A stretch of 62,056 bases of DNA from CAIUVD01 sp044338255 (GTDB taxonomy: Bacteria; Planctomycetota; UBA11346), in NCBI GenBank assembly GCA_044338255.1, contig JBIILZ010000006.1, positions 1 to 62,056 of the forward strand, in the 5' to 3' direction. Shown in pieces: positions 1 to 7,871 of the stretch. A program made the position numbers and the translations under genes. Under the pieces are notes generated by a model. It was not told where the DNA came from. It did no database searches and worked only from the letters and a program-made list of their open reading frames with translations. Numbering within the stretch: the stretch's first letter is position 1; each line of letters starts with the position of its first letter.

Positions 1-1
1 G

Positions 2-118
2 AACGGGGTCGACCCGTGCGCTGCCATCGCCCTGGCGCTGGCCGGGAGGCCGTGGTTGCCGAAGGTGCCGATGACGACAAAAGCCAAGTCTTCAAAGGAT
101 TATCGGAAGGCCGCCTGA
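2..118 (+). CDS. possible C-terminal end of an unknown protein (truncated by window edge)
   Basis: A plus-strand frame is open from the window edge to a TGA at 116-118 and gives about 38 residues ending in a basic tail (KSSKDYRKAA). Third codon positions are mostly G or C, as in the real genes here, and the frame would end 16 bp before the convergent end of hflX. There is too little sequence to name a family and no start is visible. It could be chance, so this is a tentative call. Confidence 0.3.
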   Translation, partial: NGVDPCAAIALALAGRPWLPKVPMTTKAKSSKDYRKAA

Positions 119-133
119 GCTGTTACCGGATCT

Positions 134-1438
134 TTAGGAACGGTCGAAGCTCACCTGCGGATGGGCCGCCAGTTCATTGAGCAATCGCTCATCGCCGGCG
201 ATGGTCAACAGGACCTGATCGCCATCGAAGTCCTCGGCGTGGATCGCCGCCCGCGAACGGATGTGCGCATCCAAGGCTCCATCAGTTGCCGGATAGCGGA
301 TGGTGACCTTCTTGATCGCGCTCTGGATGACCTCGGCGATCATCGTCCGCAACTGGTCGAGGCCTTCGCCGCTGAGCGCGCTCACCGCCACGCTGTGCTT
401 ATGCCGGCGACGCACCGCCGAGAGCACCGTCTTGCTCGGACAGCAATCGACCTTGTTGAAGACCACCACCACCGGGATGTCGCCGGCGGCGATCGTGGAG
501 AGCACCGTGTCGACGGCACGCATCTGCTCTTCCATCACCGGACTGGCGCTGTCGACAACATGCAGCAGCAGGTCGGCCTCGCGGACTTCCGACAAGGTCG
601 CGTGGAAGCTGGCGATGAGGCTGTGCGGCAGATTGCGGATGAAGCCGACGGTATCCGAAAGCACAACGTTCTTGTGAGCCTCGATGTGCAGCCGCGCGGT
701 GCGCGTATCAAGCGTCGCGAAGAGCCGATTCTCAGCCAAGACGCCGGCATTGGTCAGAGCGTTCATCAACGTCGATTTGCCGGCATTGGTGTAGCCGACG
801 AGGGCAATGGTGAAGGCATCCTTGCGCGCCTTTACCGTACGATCGCTACGCTCGGCGATTTCATCGAGCTTGCCCTTGAGATCCTGGATGCGCTTCTTCA
901 GCTGCCGGCGATCCATCTCGATCTGCTTTTCGCCGGTGCCCGACAAGAAGCCCGAGCCCGAACCGGAATTGCCACCGACCGTCTGCCGGTCGAGATGGGT
1001 CCACATCCGCCGCAAGCGGCCCTTGGTGTATTCCATTTTCGCCAGCTCGACCGCGAGCATGGCTTGATGCGTCCGCGCATTGCCGGCGAAGATCTCGAGG
1101 ATCAGCTCGTCGTAGTCGAGCACGCGGACTGCCGTCTCCTCTTCGATGTTGCGCTGCTGACGCGGCGACAACTGGACATCGAAGACTACTTCTTTGGCAT
1201 CGTGACCGGCGAGGAGGGCCTTGATCTCGTCGATCTTGCCGCTGCCGATGTAGGTGCCGGCAACCGGCTTGGCGAGATGCTGGGCGATCGTCGCCACCAC
1301 CGTCCTGCCCGCGGTATCGAGGAGGCTGATCATTTCCTGGGTGCGGTCGGCCTCCAGCTCGCGCTCATGCGCGCAGCCGGCGATGACCAGCACCACAGGG
1401 ATGGTGGCGGAAATAGTAGGTTTGAGGACTGCCTTCAT
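134..1438 (-). CDS. hflX: GTPase HflX, ribosome-associated
   Basis: HflX is a GTPase that binds the large ribosomal subunit and splits stalled ribosomes, typically under stress. The protein shows the HflX N-terminal domain, then the glycine-rich linker (GGNSGSGSGFLSGTGEKQIE), then a GTPase domain with G1 GYTNAGKST, G3 DTVGFI and G4 NKVD. The length of about 434 residues fits the family. I start at the ATG at 1438; the frame stays open to a TTG at 1477, but family alignment begins near residue 14 of that longer form. The gene is divergent from the small gene at 1581, and the roughly 140 bp between them must hold both promoters. No operon partner is visible. The family call is firm. Confidence 0.95.
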   Translation of the reverse strand: MKAVLKPTISATIPVVLVIAGCAHERELEADRTQEMISLLDTAGRTVVATIAQHLAKPVAGTYIGSGKIDEIKALLAGHDAKEVVFDVQLSPRQQRNIEEETAVRVLDYDELILEIFAGNARTHQAMLAVELAKMEYTKGRLRRMWTHLDRQTVGGNSGSGSGFLSGTGEKQIEMDRRQLKKRIQDLKGKLDEIAERSDRTVKARKDAFTIALVGYTNAGKSTLMNALTNAGVLAENRLFATLDTRTARLHIEAHKNVVLSDTVGFIRNLPHSLIASFHATLSEVREADLLLHVVDSASPVMEEQMRAVDTVLSTIAAGDIPVVVVFNKVDCCPSKTVLSAVRRRHKHSVAVSALSGEGLDQLRTMIAEVIQSAIKKVTIRYPATDGALDAHIRSRAAIHAEDFDGDQVLLTIAGDERLLNELAAHPQVSFDRS

Positions 1439-1517
1439 GCGGTGGGTACATTGGAGCGCGGGGATGATCTGGGGCAACCTCCCAACTCCCTTCTTGCCGT
1501 GGCGCGTTCAGGTGCTC

Positions 1518-1580
1518 GACTGTGCCCCCCCAAGGACTGTGCCCTCCCAAGGACTGGTGCCCCACCAAGGACTGTGCCCC
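1518..1580 (+). repeat. 17-18 bp tandem repeat, 3.6 copies, each with an AAGGA motif
   Basis: Units start at 1518, 1535, 1552 and 1570 and follow GACTGTGCCCYCCCAAG, with a one-base insertion in the third. The last, partial unit ends exactly at the base before the ATG at 1581. Each unit boundary reads CCAAGGACTG, a Shine-Dalgarno-like AAGGA. The final copy is spaced 9 nt from the start codon. Confidence 0.85.
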
Positions 1581-1880
1581 ATGAACGACTCGCCGAAGGT
1601 CATCCGCTTCCCTGGACTTGGCGGACGCAAGGCGGATATCGAACCAGCGGCGAAAACCGCGAAAGCCCCCGAAATCGGTGCCGACGGCCTGACCGACGAC
1701 CAACGCAAAGCGATCCAGGTGATCCTCAGCGGCATGACCTTCGTCCTCGTCGGCATCAAGCCCACCGAGCGGGGCGCCGATTTCTTCACTTCGGTGCACG
1801 GGGATGCCGGTGAATTACGCAATGCCCAGGAGCACCTCGACGGGGTCATCGCCCGCGCCTTCAGCAAAAAAGGCATCTGA
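1581..1880 (+). CDS. small hypothetical protein, 99 aa
   Basis: I do not recognise a family. The protein begins MNDSPKVIRFPG, has an alanine/lysine-rich linker at about residues 13-35, then a compact part starting near TDDQRKAIQVIL and containing TFVLVGIKP and a 'GADFFTSVHGD' stretch, ending AFSKKGI. There is no signal peptide or membrane segment, so it is probably cytoplasmic. The start is supported by AAGGA at 1567-1571, nine bases ahead of the ATG. That AAGGA is the last of several repeated copies. The frame is open further upstream, but that part is antisense to hflX and is not protein-like. The gene stands alone and ends about 36 bp before the convergent response-regulator gene. Confidence 0.6.
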   Translation: MNDSPKVIRFPGLGGRKADIEPAAKTAKAPEIGADGLTDDQRKAIQVILSGMTFVLVGIKPTERGADFFTSVHGDAGELRNAQEHLDGVIARAFSKKGI

Positions 1881-1915
1881 GGCCAAGAATCTCAGCCCCC
1901 GGCCGGACTAGCCGT

Positions 1916-2842
1916 CTACGACGGCAAATCGTTCACCGAACGGTAATAGCCCGAGGCCTCGGCGCGTTCGCGGGTCAGGTACTTGATGGCCACGACGCGA
2001 TTGCCGCGGGCATTGTAGACGACCTTGTCCATGAGGTGACGGATGAGGTGGATGCCGTAGCCGCCCATGCGCTTGCCGCTGGAACGACGTTGATCGATGT
2101 GGCCCAGGGGATCCTGGCTCGGATCGGGCACCGCCACCGGGTCAAAGCCAGTGCCTTCGTCCTCGATATAGACGATGACCTTACCCGGCAGGATGCGGCA
2201 GCCGAAAGTCACCCTCTTCGACTTGTCGTTGCGGTTGCCCCATTCGATAGCGTTGCGACCGAGCTCCTCGAGGGCCAGACGGACTTCGCTGGCGGCCGGC
2301 TCGGGCATGCTGAATTTTTCCAGCAGACCGATGAATTTGCGATACTTGAAGAGCACCGAGGCATCAGTCTCGCCGCTGACCTCGAACCAGCCATGAGGAT
2401 CGAATTCGACATCCAGATGGGTGGTCAGCAACGGCATATGCTGCAGGGCATTGGTCGCCGACTGGACGAGATCATCTATGGTCACCGGCTTGACCAGATA
2501 ATCGCAGGCGCCCAGACGCAGGCAGCGGATGATGGTGTCATCCTGGCCGAGAGCAGTGAGCATGATCACTGCCGCTTGATACTGACGGCGATTCAATTCC
2601 GCGAGCAGGCCTTCGCCATCGAGACGAGGCATGATGATATCGCTGACGATGAGATGGAAGCCCTCGGGATTGGCCTCGATCTTGGCGATCGCATCCAGGC
2701 CATCCACCGCCGTCGTGACCTTGATCTGATCGCTGATTTCAGCGATGGTCTCGGCGGTGTGGCGGCGCAGCGCGGGCATGTCCTCGACCACCAGGACGCG
2801 GGCGATCTGCTCTGGACGGTAGTCAGGGATGAGCTTGGTCAT
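1916..2842 (-). CDS. response regulator with receiver and HATPase (RsbW-like) output domain
   Basis: The 308-residue protein has a CheY-like receiver at about 14-130 (acidic pair near E20/D21, phosphoacceptor D68 in VSDIIMPRLDG, lysine in YLVKPV). A C-terminal GHKL ATPase domain follows at about 170-300 (ALEELGRNAIEWGN, EDEGTGFDP, GGYGIHLIR), of the type found in anti-sigma kinases such as RsbW. There is no DNA-binding domain. The likely role is phosphorylation-controlled kinase or partner-switch output, not direct transcription control; this is inference. The ATG at 2842 overlaps the TGA of the upstream kinase gene (ATGA), so the two are translationally coupled and probably cognate. A longer frame to 2908 exists but would overlap the kinase by 70 bp. 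Confidence 0.85.
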   Translation of the reverse strand: MTKLIPDYRPEQIARVLVVEDMPALRRHTAETIAEISDQIKVTTAVDGLDAIAKIEANPEGFHLIVSDIIMPRLDGEGLLAELNRRQYQAAVIMLTALGQDDTIIRCLRLGACDYLVKPVTIDDLVQSATNALQHMPLLTTHLDVEFDPHGWFEVSGETDASVLFKYRKFIGLLEKFSMPEPAASEVRLALEELGRNAIEWGNRNDKSKRVTFGCRILPGKVIVYIEDEGTGFDPVAVPDPSQDPLGHIDQRRSSGKRMGGYGIHLIRHLMDKVVYNARGNRVVAIKYLTRERAEASGYYRSVNDLPS

Positions 2843-3699
2843 GCGGATATCGCTTCCGAGATGAGTTCGGCTTGATGCGGGATGCGGACTCGGAATGAAC
2901 AGCCGCATCCGTGCGAGCCATCGACCAAGGCGACCGAGCCGCCATGCAAATCGACGATCGCCTTGACGATCGCCAGGCCCAGCCCCACGCCTTCGCCACG
3001 GGCGGCGGCCAGTCCACGGTGGGCAAAGGGCAGGAAGATGCGCGCCCGATCGGCTTCCGGAATCCCGGGGCCGGTATCGCTGATGGTGAAACGCGTTTCC
3101 TCTTCATCGGCGTCGATGGTCACCGCCACATGTCCCCCTTTGGGCGTGAATTTGCGGGCATTGTCCACGAGGTTGATCAGCACCTGGAGGATGCGCCGAC
3201 GATCGAGGTTGGCCATCTTGCCGGCCAGCGACGCATCCGATTGCCAGCCCACCTGCAGGCCGGCCTGGCGCAGCACCGGCTCGGTCGCTGCGCGCAGATC
3301 CGCGACCAACTCGGTCAAGGCGATCGGACTACGGCGGATCGCCATCTGCCGGGCATCGAGGGTCGAGAGATCGAGGAGGTCGTTGATCAGCGCCAACAGC
3401 TGGTGGCCATTGCGATTGATGGCCTGGATGAAGTCCTGATGGCGCTTGTTCACCTTACCGCCCTCGCCGGTGAGGATCAGGTCGCTGAAGCCGATGATGC
3501 TCGACAGCGGCGTGCGCAGATCATGGCTGATGCGGGCGAGGAACTCGGTGCGCTGATGATCGATCTCCAGCAGGTGCTGTTTCTCATGTTCGAGACGCTC
3601 CTTTTCAGCCAACAATTGCACATTGGCTTGGAGGACATCGAGCGTGAGGGAATCGGGCGTTGGATTAAGCACGGGCAAGCATCGCAGTGGGGTGAACAT
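2839..3699 (-). CDS. soluble sensor histidine kinase
   Basis: At 286 residues this is a kinase core with no membrane segment. A coiled coil lies at about 22-50 (QLLAEKERLEHEKQHLLE), then HisKA with the H-box ISHDLRTPLSS (H59). The ATPase domain follows, with N-box NLVDNARKF, G1 DTGPGIP and G2 GVGLGLAIVK. No PAS, GAF or receiver domain is present, so the input must come through the coiled coil or a partner. It is the first gene of a two-gene operon, and its TGA overlaps the start of the receiver-HATPase gene. About 190 bp upstream, to xerD, carry no recognisable gene. Confidence 0.9.
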   Translation of the reverse strand: MFTPLRCLPVLNPTPDSLTLDVLQANVQLLAEKERLEHEKQHLLEIDHQRTEFLARISHDLRTPLSSIIGFSDLILTGEGGKVNKRHQDFIQAINRNGHQLLALINDLLDLSTLDARQMAIRRSPIALTELVADLRAATEPVLRQAGLQVGWQSDASLAGKMANLDRRRILQVLINLVDNARKFTPKGGHVAVTIDADEEETRFTISDTGPGIPEADRARIFLPFAHRGLAAARGEGVGLGLAIVKAIVDLHGGSVALVDGSHGCGCSFRVRIPHQAELISEAISA

Positions 3700-3891
3700 A
3701 CACCGGTAATGGTGTCTTGCGCAATCCCGGTTCTGTTCGCTAAATTGCCGTGTTACGACGGTAGTCCAGCGCCGGAATCAGCAGAGAAACTCGACTTCCC
3801 GCGCACTTGAAGCATTTGCACCGCTTGCACTGCCGGACGCTGCCGAACGGGTTCATCAAGGGCGGCAACGTACGCGTTAGTGGGTTGACGT

Positions 3892-4836
3892 TCAGCCGAG
3901 CGGCGGCGGGACGGGCGCGCGCACCAACGCCCGCGGGTGGAAGCGGCGATGGATCTCGACCAGGCGCTTGCCATCGACATGCGTGTAGCGCTGGGTGGTG
4001 GTGAGATTGGCGTGGCCCAGCAATTCCTGAACCGCCCTCAGATCAGCGCCATTCTGCAGCAGGTGCGTGGCGAAGCTGTGACGCAGCAGATGGGTATACA
4101 CCGGTCGTCCGAGGCCGGCCAATTCCGCGGTCTGCCTGACGATCGACCACAGCACTTGGCGCGACAGGGGCAGTCCGCGAGCCGACAGCAGCAGGGCGTC
4201 CTGACGCGGTGAACGCAACAACGTCGGACGCAATTCAACGAGGTAGCGCTTGAGGTAATAGCGCGCCTTGTCGCCGATCGGGACCATGCGTTCCTTGCGG
4301 CCCTTGCCCTGCAGACGCACCAGCGCCCGGCCTTCCTTGAAGTCACCGACGCCGATGGCGCAGACTTCAGAGGCCCGCCCGCCACAGGCATAAAGCAGTT
4401 CGAGGGCCAAGCGGTCGCGCAGCCGCAGCGGGCCATCGCCGACCGACTCCAGCAGCAGTTCGACTTCGGCCGGCGAGAGTACCTCGGGCAGCTCGTTCCA
4501 GATGTGCGGCAGCGGGGCCAAGGCCACCCGGTCGCGTTCGAGCCGGCGCTCAAGCACCAGCCAGCGCACGAACATGCGCAAGGCGACGAGGGTCCGCGCG
4601 AGACTCGCCGGGGCATTGTCGCGCTCATCGCGCAACCACCCCAGTATCCGTCCGACCTCATCCGGGCCGACCGTGGCGATGGTCAGCCCCAAGGCGGTGA
4701 AGGCCGCATGGACTTTGGTCAGATCATGGTTGTAGCTGGTCAGGGTATTGGACGAGAGCCCGAGTTCGAGCCGGCAATACGCCAGGAAGCCGGCGACGTC
4801 AGCGTTCACCGCTGGTATTTTCCCAGGCTTGGGCAT
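3892..4836 (-). CDS. xerD: tyrosine recombinase XerD-like
   Basis: Site-specific recombinase that resolves chromosome dimers at dif together with XerC. The N-terminal SAM-like DNA-binding domain covers about 10-105 and the catalytic domain about 115-300. The full catalytic set is visible: R154 (GGRASE), K178 (GKGRKE), H249 and R252 (HLLRHSFATHLL), H275 (LGHANL) and the nucleophile Y284 (QRYTHV). The C-terminal HPRA is typical of XerD rather than XerC. I use the ATG at 4836; an in-frame ATG at 4866 would overlap the divergent lipoprotein gene. The C-terminus has a short proline-rich extension. No integrase-associated genes or attachment sites are nearby, so this is the housekeeping enzyme and not a phage integrase. 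Confidence 0.92.
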   Translation of the reverse strand: MPKPGKIPAVNADVAGFLAYCRLELGLSSNTLTSYNHDLTKVHAAFTALGLTIATVGPDEVGRILGWLRDERDNAPASLARTLVALRMFVRWLVLERRLERDRVALAPLPHIWNELPEVLSPAEVELLLESVGDGPLRLRDRLALELLYACGGRASEVCAIGVGDFKEGRALVRLQGKGRKERMVPIGDKARYYLKRYLVELRPTLLRSPRQDALLLSARGLPLSRQVLWSIVRQTAELAGLGRPVYTHLLRHSFATHLLQNGADLRAVQELLGHANLTTTQRYTHVDGKRLVEIHRRFHPRALVRAPVPPPLG

Positions 4837-4845
4837 GCCTGCAGC

Positions 4846-5688
4846 GTGCGACGTTTCCGCCTCCATGCCATCACCGCGCTGCTCGCCGCCAGCCTCCTGC
4901 TCAGCGGCTGCGTGTGGCTGCGCCTACTTGACCTTAAGAATCAATTTGCCGATTTCGATCGCTTCATCGACGTCCCTCCCGGATCGGGCATCGAACTGCG
5001 CTTCCGCCATCCGCTGCTGTTCGCCGAGGATCTCGACACCTTGATCCGCGCCCAACCGACGGCGACGGCGACCTCCGGCAGCGGCGCCGAGACGCTCACC
5101 GTGCGCAGCTATGCCTTCACGCACGTGCCGGCCGCCGATGCCGATCCCGCCAGCGCCGAAACCATCCTCGTGCTCACCGCCGGCATCGTGCACGGGAAGC
5201 TGACCTTCGTCGACCTGCCAGAGGAGATCTTCCGCGTCCTGCCGCGCGAGCTGGTGCTGCGTGCGATGCGTTCGCTGGGCCGGGCGACCATCGATCGCAC
5301 GACGCGCAGCGCCGCCAGCACCGTCGATCTGCATGACCTGGCGACACCGCTGCCCACCGGCGCCGCCCTGGTGGCGCTCTTCGGCCAGCCCAACCAACTG
5401 GCCCTGCACGACGGGAAGATCCGCGCCCTGTGGCGCTATCGCCTGGAAGGGACTTCGCTGCGCGACGACCATCAGCCGGTGGTGGCGGCGATGGCCTTTT
5501 CCTTCCTCCCCGGTCCCCGGCCGTTCACCGAACAGACACCGCTACGCTTCCAGGTCAACGTCAGCGGGATGTGGCTGTACCTGAACCTTCCGCCCCAGTC
5601 CCAACCTTCTCCTGCACCAGCGCCGCTTGCAGCTCCTCAGCCGCCTCGAGCAGACGCGGCCCCGGATCTTCCAGCAGGTCCCCGGTGA
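4846..5688 (+). CDS. lipoprotein of unknown function, 280 aa
   Basis: The GTG at 4846 gives a textbook lipoprotein signal: RRFRLH, a hydrophobic stretch ITALLAASLLL, and the lipobox LSGC with the lipidated cysteine at 22. The mature part has no family I recognise. It reads as a globular protein in which residues 60-230 form alternating strands, followed by a proline/alanine-rich tail. No ATG suits the signal peptide, so the GTG start is chosen. Its start codon lies nine bases from that of divergent xerD. Its last 128 bp overlap the 3' end of convergent btuF. It is probably anchored in the inner or outer membrane. Confidence 0.75.
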   Translation: MRRFRLHAITALLAASLLLSGCVWLRLLDLKNQFADFDRFIDVPPGSGIELRFRHPLLFAEDLDTLIRAQPTATATSGSGAETLTVRSYAFTHVPAADADPASAETILVLTAGIVHGKLTFVDLPEEIFRVLPRELVLRAMRSLGRATIDRTTRSAASTVDLHDLATPLPTGAALVALFGQPNQLALHDGKIRALWRYRLEGTSLRDDHQPVVAAMAFSFLPGPRPFTEQTPLRFQVNVSGMWLYLNLPPQSQPSPAPAPLAAPQPPRADAAPDLPAGPR

Positions 5689-6481
5689 TCTCCAGATAAC
5701 GCGTGTGCGTCAAGGCCGCGAGCCCGGTGAGGCGGCGCAGGCCGTCGGCCATGCCGCGCTTGGTGACGATGATCTCGGGGTTGAGGGTCAACAGCTGCTC
5801 GACGCTGTACTGCGGCCAACCGGCATAAGCGGTGGCCGCTATATCCTCGCAGCCGGCGGCTTCGAGCACCTCATGGTAACTGGTGCCGATGGTACCGCCG
5901 AACAGCGTCCCCGAGAAAGCCCCGACGTAGATCGCCTTCGGCCGCACGCCGACATGCGCCGCGCGCAGACGAGCAAGGCGTTCATGCAAGCGCTGCCCCA
6001 TCAGCCGGGCCTCGTCACCGCGTCCGAGCAGGGTTCCGATGCGCGCCAGGTCCTTGGTATACGTTGTCAGACCGCGCATCGGGCCGAGGGTCTCGACGCG
6101 CACGCCGGCGGCGCGCAGACGGGCGATGCGCTCTCCTTCAGTGCCGCCGCTGCCGTCAGCGGTGGCGGTGCTCACTAGCGCCAGATCGGGGTGCAGGGCG
6201 ATGATCGCCTCCAGATCGTCGAGTCCGGACAGACGCGGCTTGGCGCTCCACTGCCGGGCCACCGGCCCCGTGCACCAGGCGCTGACCGCGACCACCCGCG
6301 GAGGCTCGCAGAGCTCGGCCAAGGCCGCATCCGCGACCAGACCAAGACTGACGATGCGTTGGAAGCCGAGCTCCGGTATGGCTACCGGCAGCGGTGGCTG
6401 GCGGACGCCGGCGCCGGCCACCGCCACCACCGTCAAAACCAGTGCGAGCAGCAGTGCTCCGAGATTGAGCGAGGTGCTCAT
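5561..6481 (-). CDS. btuF: cobalamin/iron-siderophore ABC transporter substrate-binding protein, BtuF-like
   Basis: Periplasmic binding protein of the TroA/BtuF fold, 306 residues. The N-terminal hydrophobic segment (about 6-24) is a signal peptide or anchor. The body has features of the family: RIVSLGLVADAALAEL, DLEAIIALHPDLALV, and the second lobe with AIYVGAF, YHEVLEAAGCEDIA and VEQLLTLNPEIIV. The cobalamin assignment rests on context: it is coupled by ATGA to an ABC ATPase and is divergent from cobU-cobT-cobS. The tail (EKVGTGAEGSGTATSR) overlaps the lipoprotein gene. Another corrinoid or siderophore ligand is possible. Confidence 0.82.
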   Translation of the reverse strand: MSTSLNLGALLLALVLTVVAVAGAGVRQPPLPVAIPELGFQRIVSLGLVADAALAELCEPPRVVAVSAWCTGPVARQWSAKPRLSGLDDLEAIIALHPDLALVSTATADGSGGTEGERIARLRAAGVRVETLGPMRGLTTYTKDLARIGTLLGRGDEARLMGQRLHERLARLRAAHVGVRPKAIYVGAFSGTLFGGTIGTSYHEVLEAAGCEDIAATAYAGWPQYSVEQLLTLNPEIIVTKRGMADGLRRLTGLAALTHTRYLEITGDLLEDPGPRLLEAAEELQAALVQEKVGTGAEGSGTATSR

Positions 6482-7230
6482 GCCGTCGCGCTCACGAAGC
6501 CGAGCGCCCCGCCGACCACCGGCGTGACCCCAAAGACCGCGCGCAGATGCGCCGAGGTAAAAACCTCGGCCACCGTCCCGCGCGCATGCACGAATCCTTG
6601 ATGGAGCAGGATCACCTGGGTGGCGATGCGCGCGACCTGTTCAAGATCATGGAGCACGACCACGATCGCCTTGCCATCGTCCGCCAGGGAGCGCAACAGG
6701 GCCAGGGAATCCAGCGCATGACCAATGTCGAGGGCCGCGGTCGGCTCATCGAGCAGGACCACCGGCGCCTCGGTGGCCAGGGCCCGCGCCAGCAGCACGC
6801 GCTGCTGCTCGCCCACCGACAACTGCGAAAACGGCCGGGCGGCGAATTCGCTCGCCGCGCAACGCTGCAGCGCGCGCTCGATCGCCTGCGCATCCACGCC
6901 TGAGAGTCGCGCCAGATCGCCATGATGGGCGAAGCGCCCCAAGGCCACGACATTGCGCACGTCCATCTCCGCCGCCAGCTGACTACGTTGGGGGACGTAG
7001 GCGAGACTGCGTGCGCGCTGACGGGGCGTCATATCGGCCACTGACTGCCCGCCGACGCGTACCGTCCCGCGATGCGGGATGAGCCCCAGGGCGGCCTTGA
7101 GTGCCGTCGACTTGCCGGCGCCATTGGGGCCGACGATAGCCACGATCTCGCCGGCGGCGGCGGTCAACGACAGGTCGGCGAGCACCGTCAGCGGCCCACG
7201 GTGCACGGTGAGTTGGGAGATCGTCAGCAT
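6478..7230 (-). CDS. btuD: cobalamin/iron-siderophore ABC transporter ATPase, BtuD/FecE-like
   Basis: A 250-residue ABC ATPase of the FecE/BtuD class that powers import through a FecCD-type permease. It has Walker A GPNGAGKST, a Q-loop region (AYVPQRSQL), signature LSVGEQQRVLLA, Walker B VVLLDEPTAALD and an H-loop (VVLHDLEQ). It is the first gene of a two-gene minus-strand operon with btuF (ATGA overlap). The matching permease is not adjacent; the best candidate is btuC at 33107. Only 89 bp separate its start from cobU, so the two operons share a short promoter region. Confidence 0.88.
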   Translation of the reverse strand: MLTISQLTVHRGPLTVLADLSLTAAAGEIVAIVGPNGAGKSTALKAALGLIPHRGTVRVGGQSVADMTPRQRARSLAYVPQRSQLAAEMDVRNVVALGRFAHHGDLARLSGVDAQAIERALQRCAASEFAARPFSQLSVGEQQRVLLARALATEAPVVLLDEPTAALDIGHALDSLALLRSLADDGKAIVVVLHDLEQVARIATQVILLHQGFVHARGTVAEVFTSAHLRAVFGVTPVVGGALGFVSATA

Positions 7231-7319
7231 CGGCGCATATGAGAGCCTTCAGCAGCGCCAAGGCGAGAAGAAAGAACGAGTCGGATTGCCCCGCCGCCGG
7301 CCATGGACAGGCTGTGCGC

Positions 7320-7871
7320 ATGCCTACGTCACATCTGGTACTCGGCGGCGCGCGCTCGGGAAAGTCTCGCCATGCCGCCGAGTGGGTGCTCGCCCACCCT
7401 GGGCCGCACACCTACCTGGCCACTGCCCACCACGAGCCCAGCGACCCGGAGATGCACGCACGCATCGCACATCATCGCCAGGATCGCGCCCACCAGGGCT
7501 GGCTAACCGTCGAAGAACCCCTGGACATCATGCAACTGGTCCGCGATGCGGTCCTCGGCGCGGTGCTCATCGACTGCGCCACGCTGTGGCTGACTAACCT
7601 CGCGCTCAAGCACGCCTGGGATGAAAGAGCGGTGCTCGCCGAGGTCGACCTGCTGTGCGCCGTGCTCGCGTATCCGTCCGTGGATATCGCCGTGGTCAGC
7701 AATGAAGTCGGTCACGGCATCGTCCCCGTCAGCGAACAGGGACGCGCCTTCCGCGACCTGCAGGGCTTCGCCAATCAGCGCCTGGCGGCGGCCTGCGCGC
7801 ACGTCACCTTACTCGTCGCCGGCCTCCCCCTGTCGCTGAAACCGCGCTCGCGGCTCGCACATCACCGATGA
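7320..7871 (+). CDS. cobU: adenosylcobinamide kinase / guanylyltransferase
   Basis: CobU phosphorylates adenosylcobinamide and then transfers GMP to give adenosylcobinamide-GDP for nucleotide-loop assembly. At 183 residues it fits the family. The N-terminal P-loop is GGARSGKS (9-16), and the typical VSNEVGHGIVP and FRDLQGFANQRLA stretches are present near the C-terminus. I start at the ATG at 7320; a frame extends to 7239, but the P-loop should lie close to the N-terminus. Its stop overlaps the cobT start (ATGA). Confidence 0.93.
   Translation: MPTSHLVLGGARSGKSRHAAEWVLAHPGPHTYLATAHHEPSDPEMHARIAHHRQDRAHQGWLTVEEPLDIMQLVRDAVLGAVLIDCATLWLTNLALKHAWDERAVLAEVDLLCAVLAYPSVDIAVVSNEVGHGIVPVSEQGRAFRDLQGFANQRLAAACAHVTLLVAGLPLSLKPRSRLAHHR

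Noticed and set aside
161..1813. A 550-codon open frame on the plus strand antisense to hflX
   Set aside because: It mirrors hflX codon structure, is low in natural protein character and has no recognisable domain. Only the separate frame from 1581 looks real.
3753..3980. Small minus-strand frame between the kinase gene and xerD
   Set aside because: It overlaps the xerD 3' end in another frame, has mixed third-position composition and no ribosome-binding site.
7231..7319. A second cobalamin riboswitch between btuD and cobU
   Set aside because: The gap is only 89 bp, too short for the conserved core of about 180 nt, and no B12 box is present.
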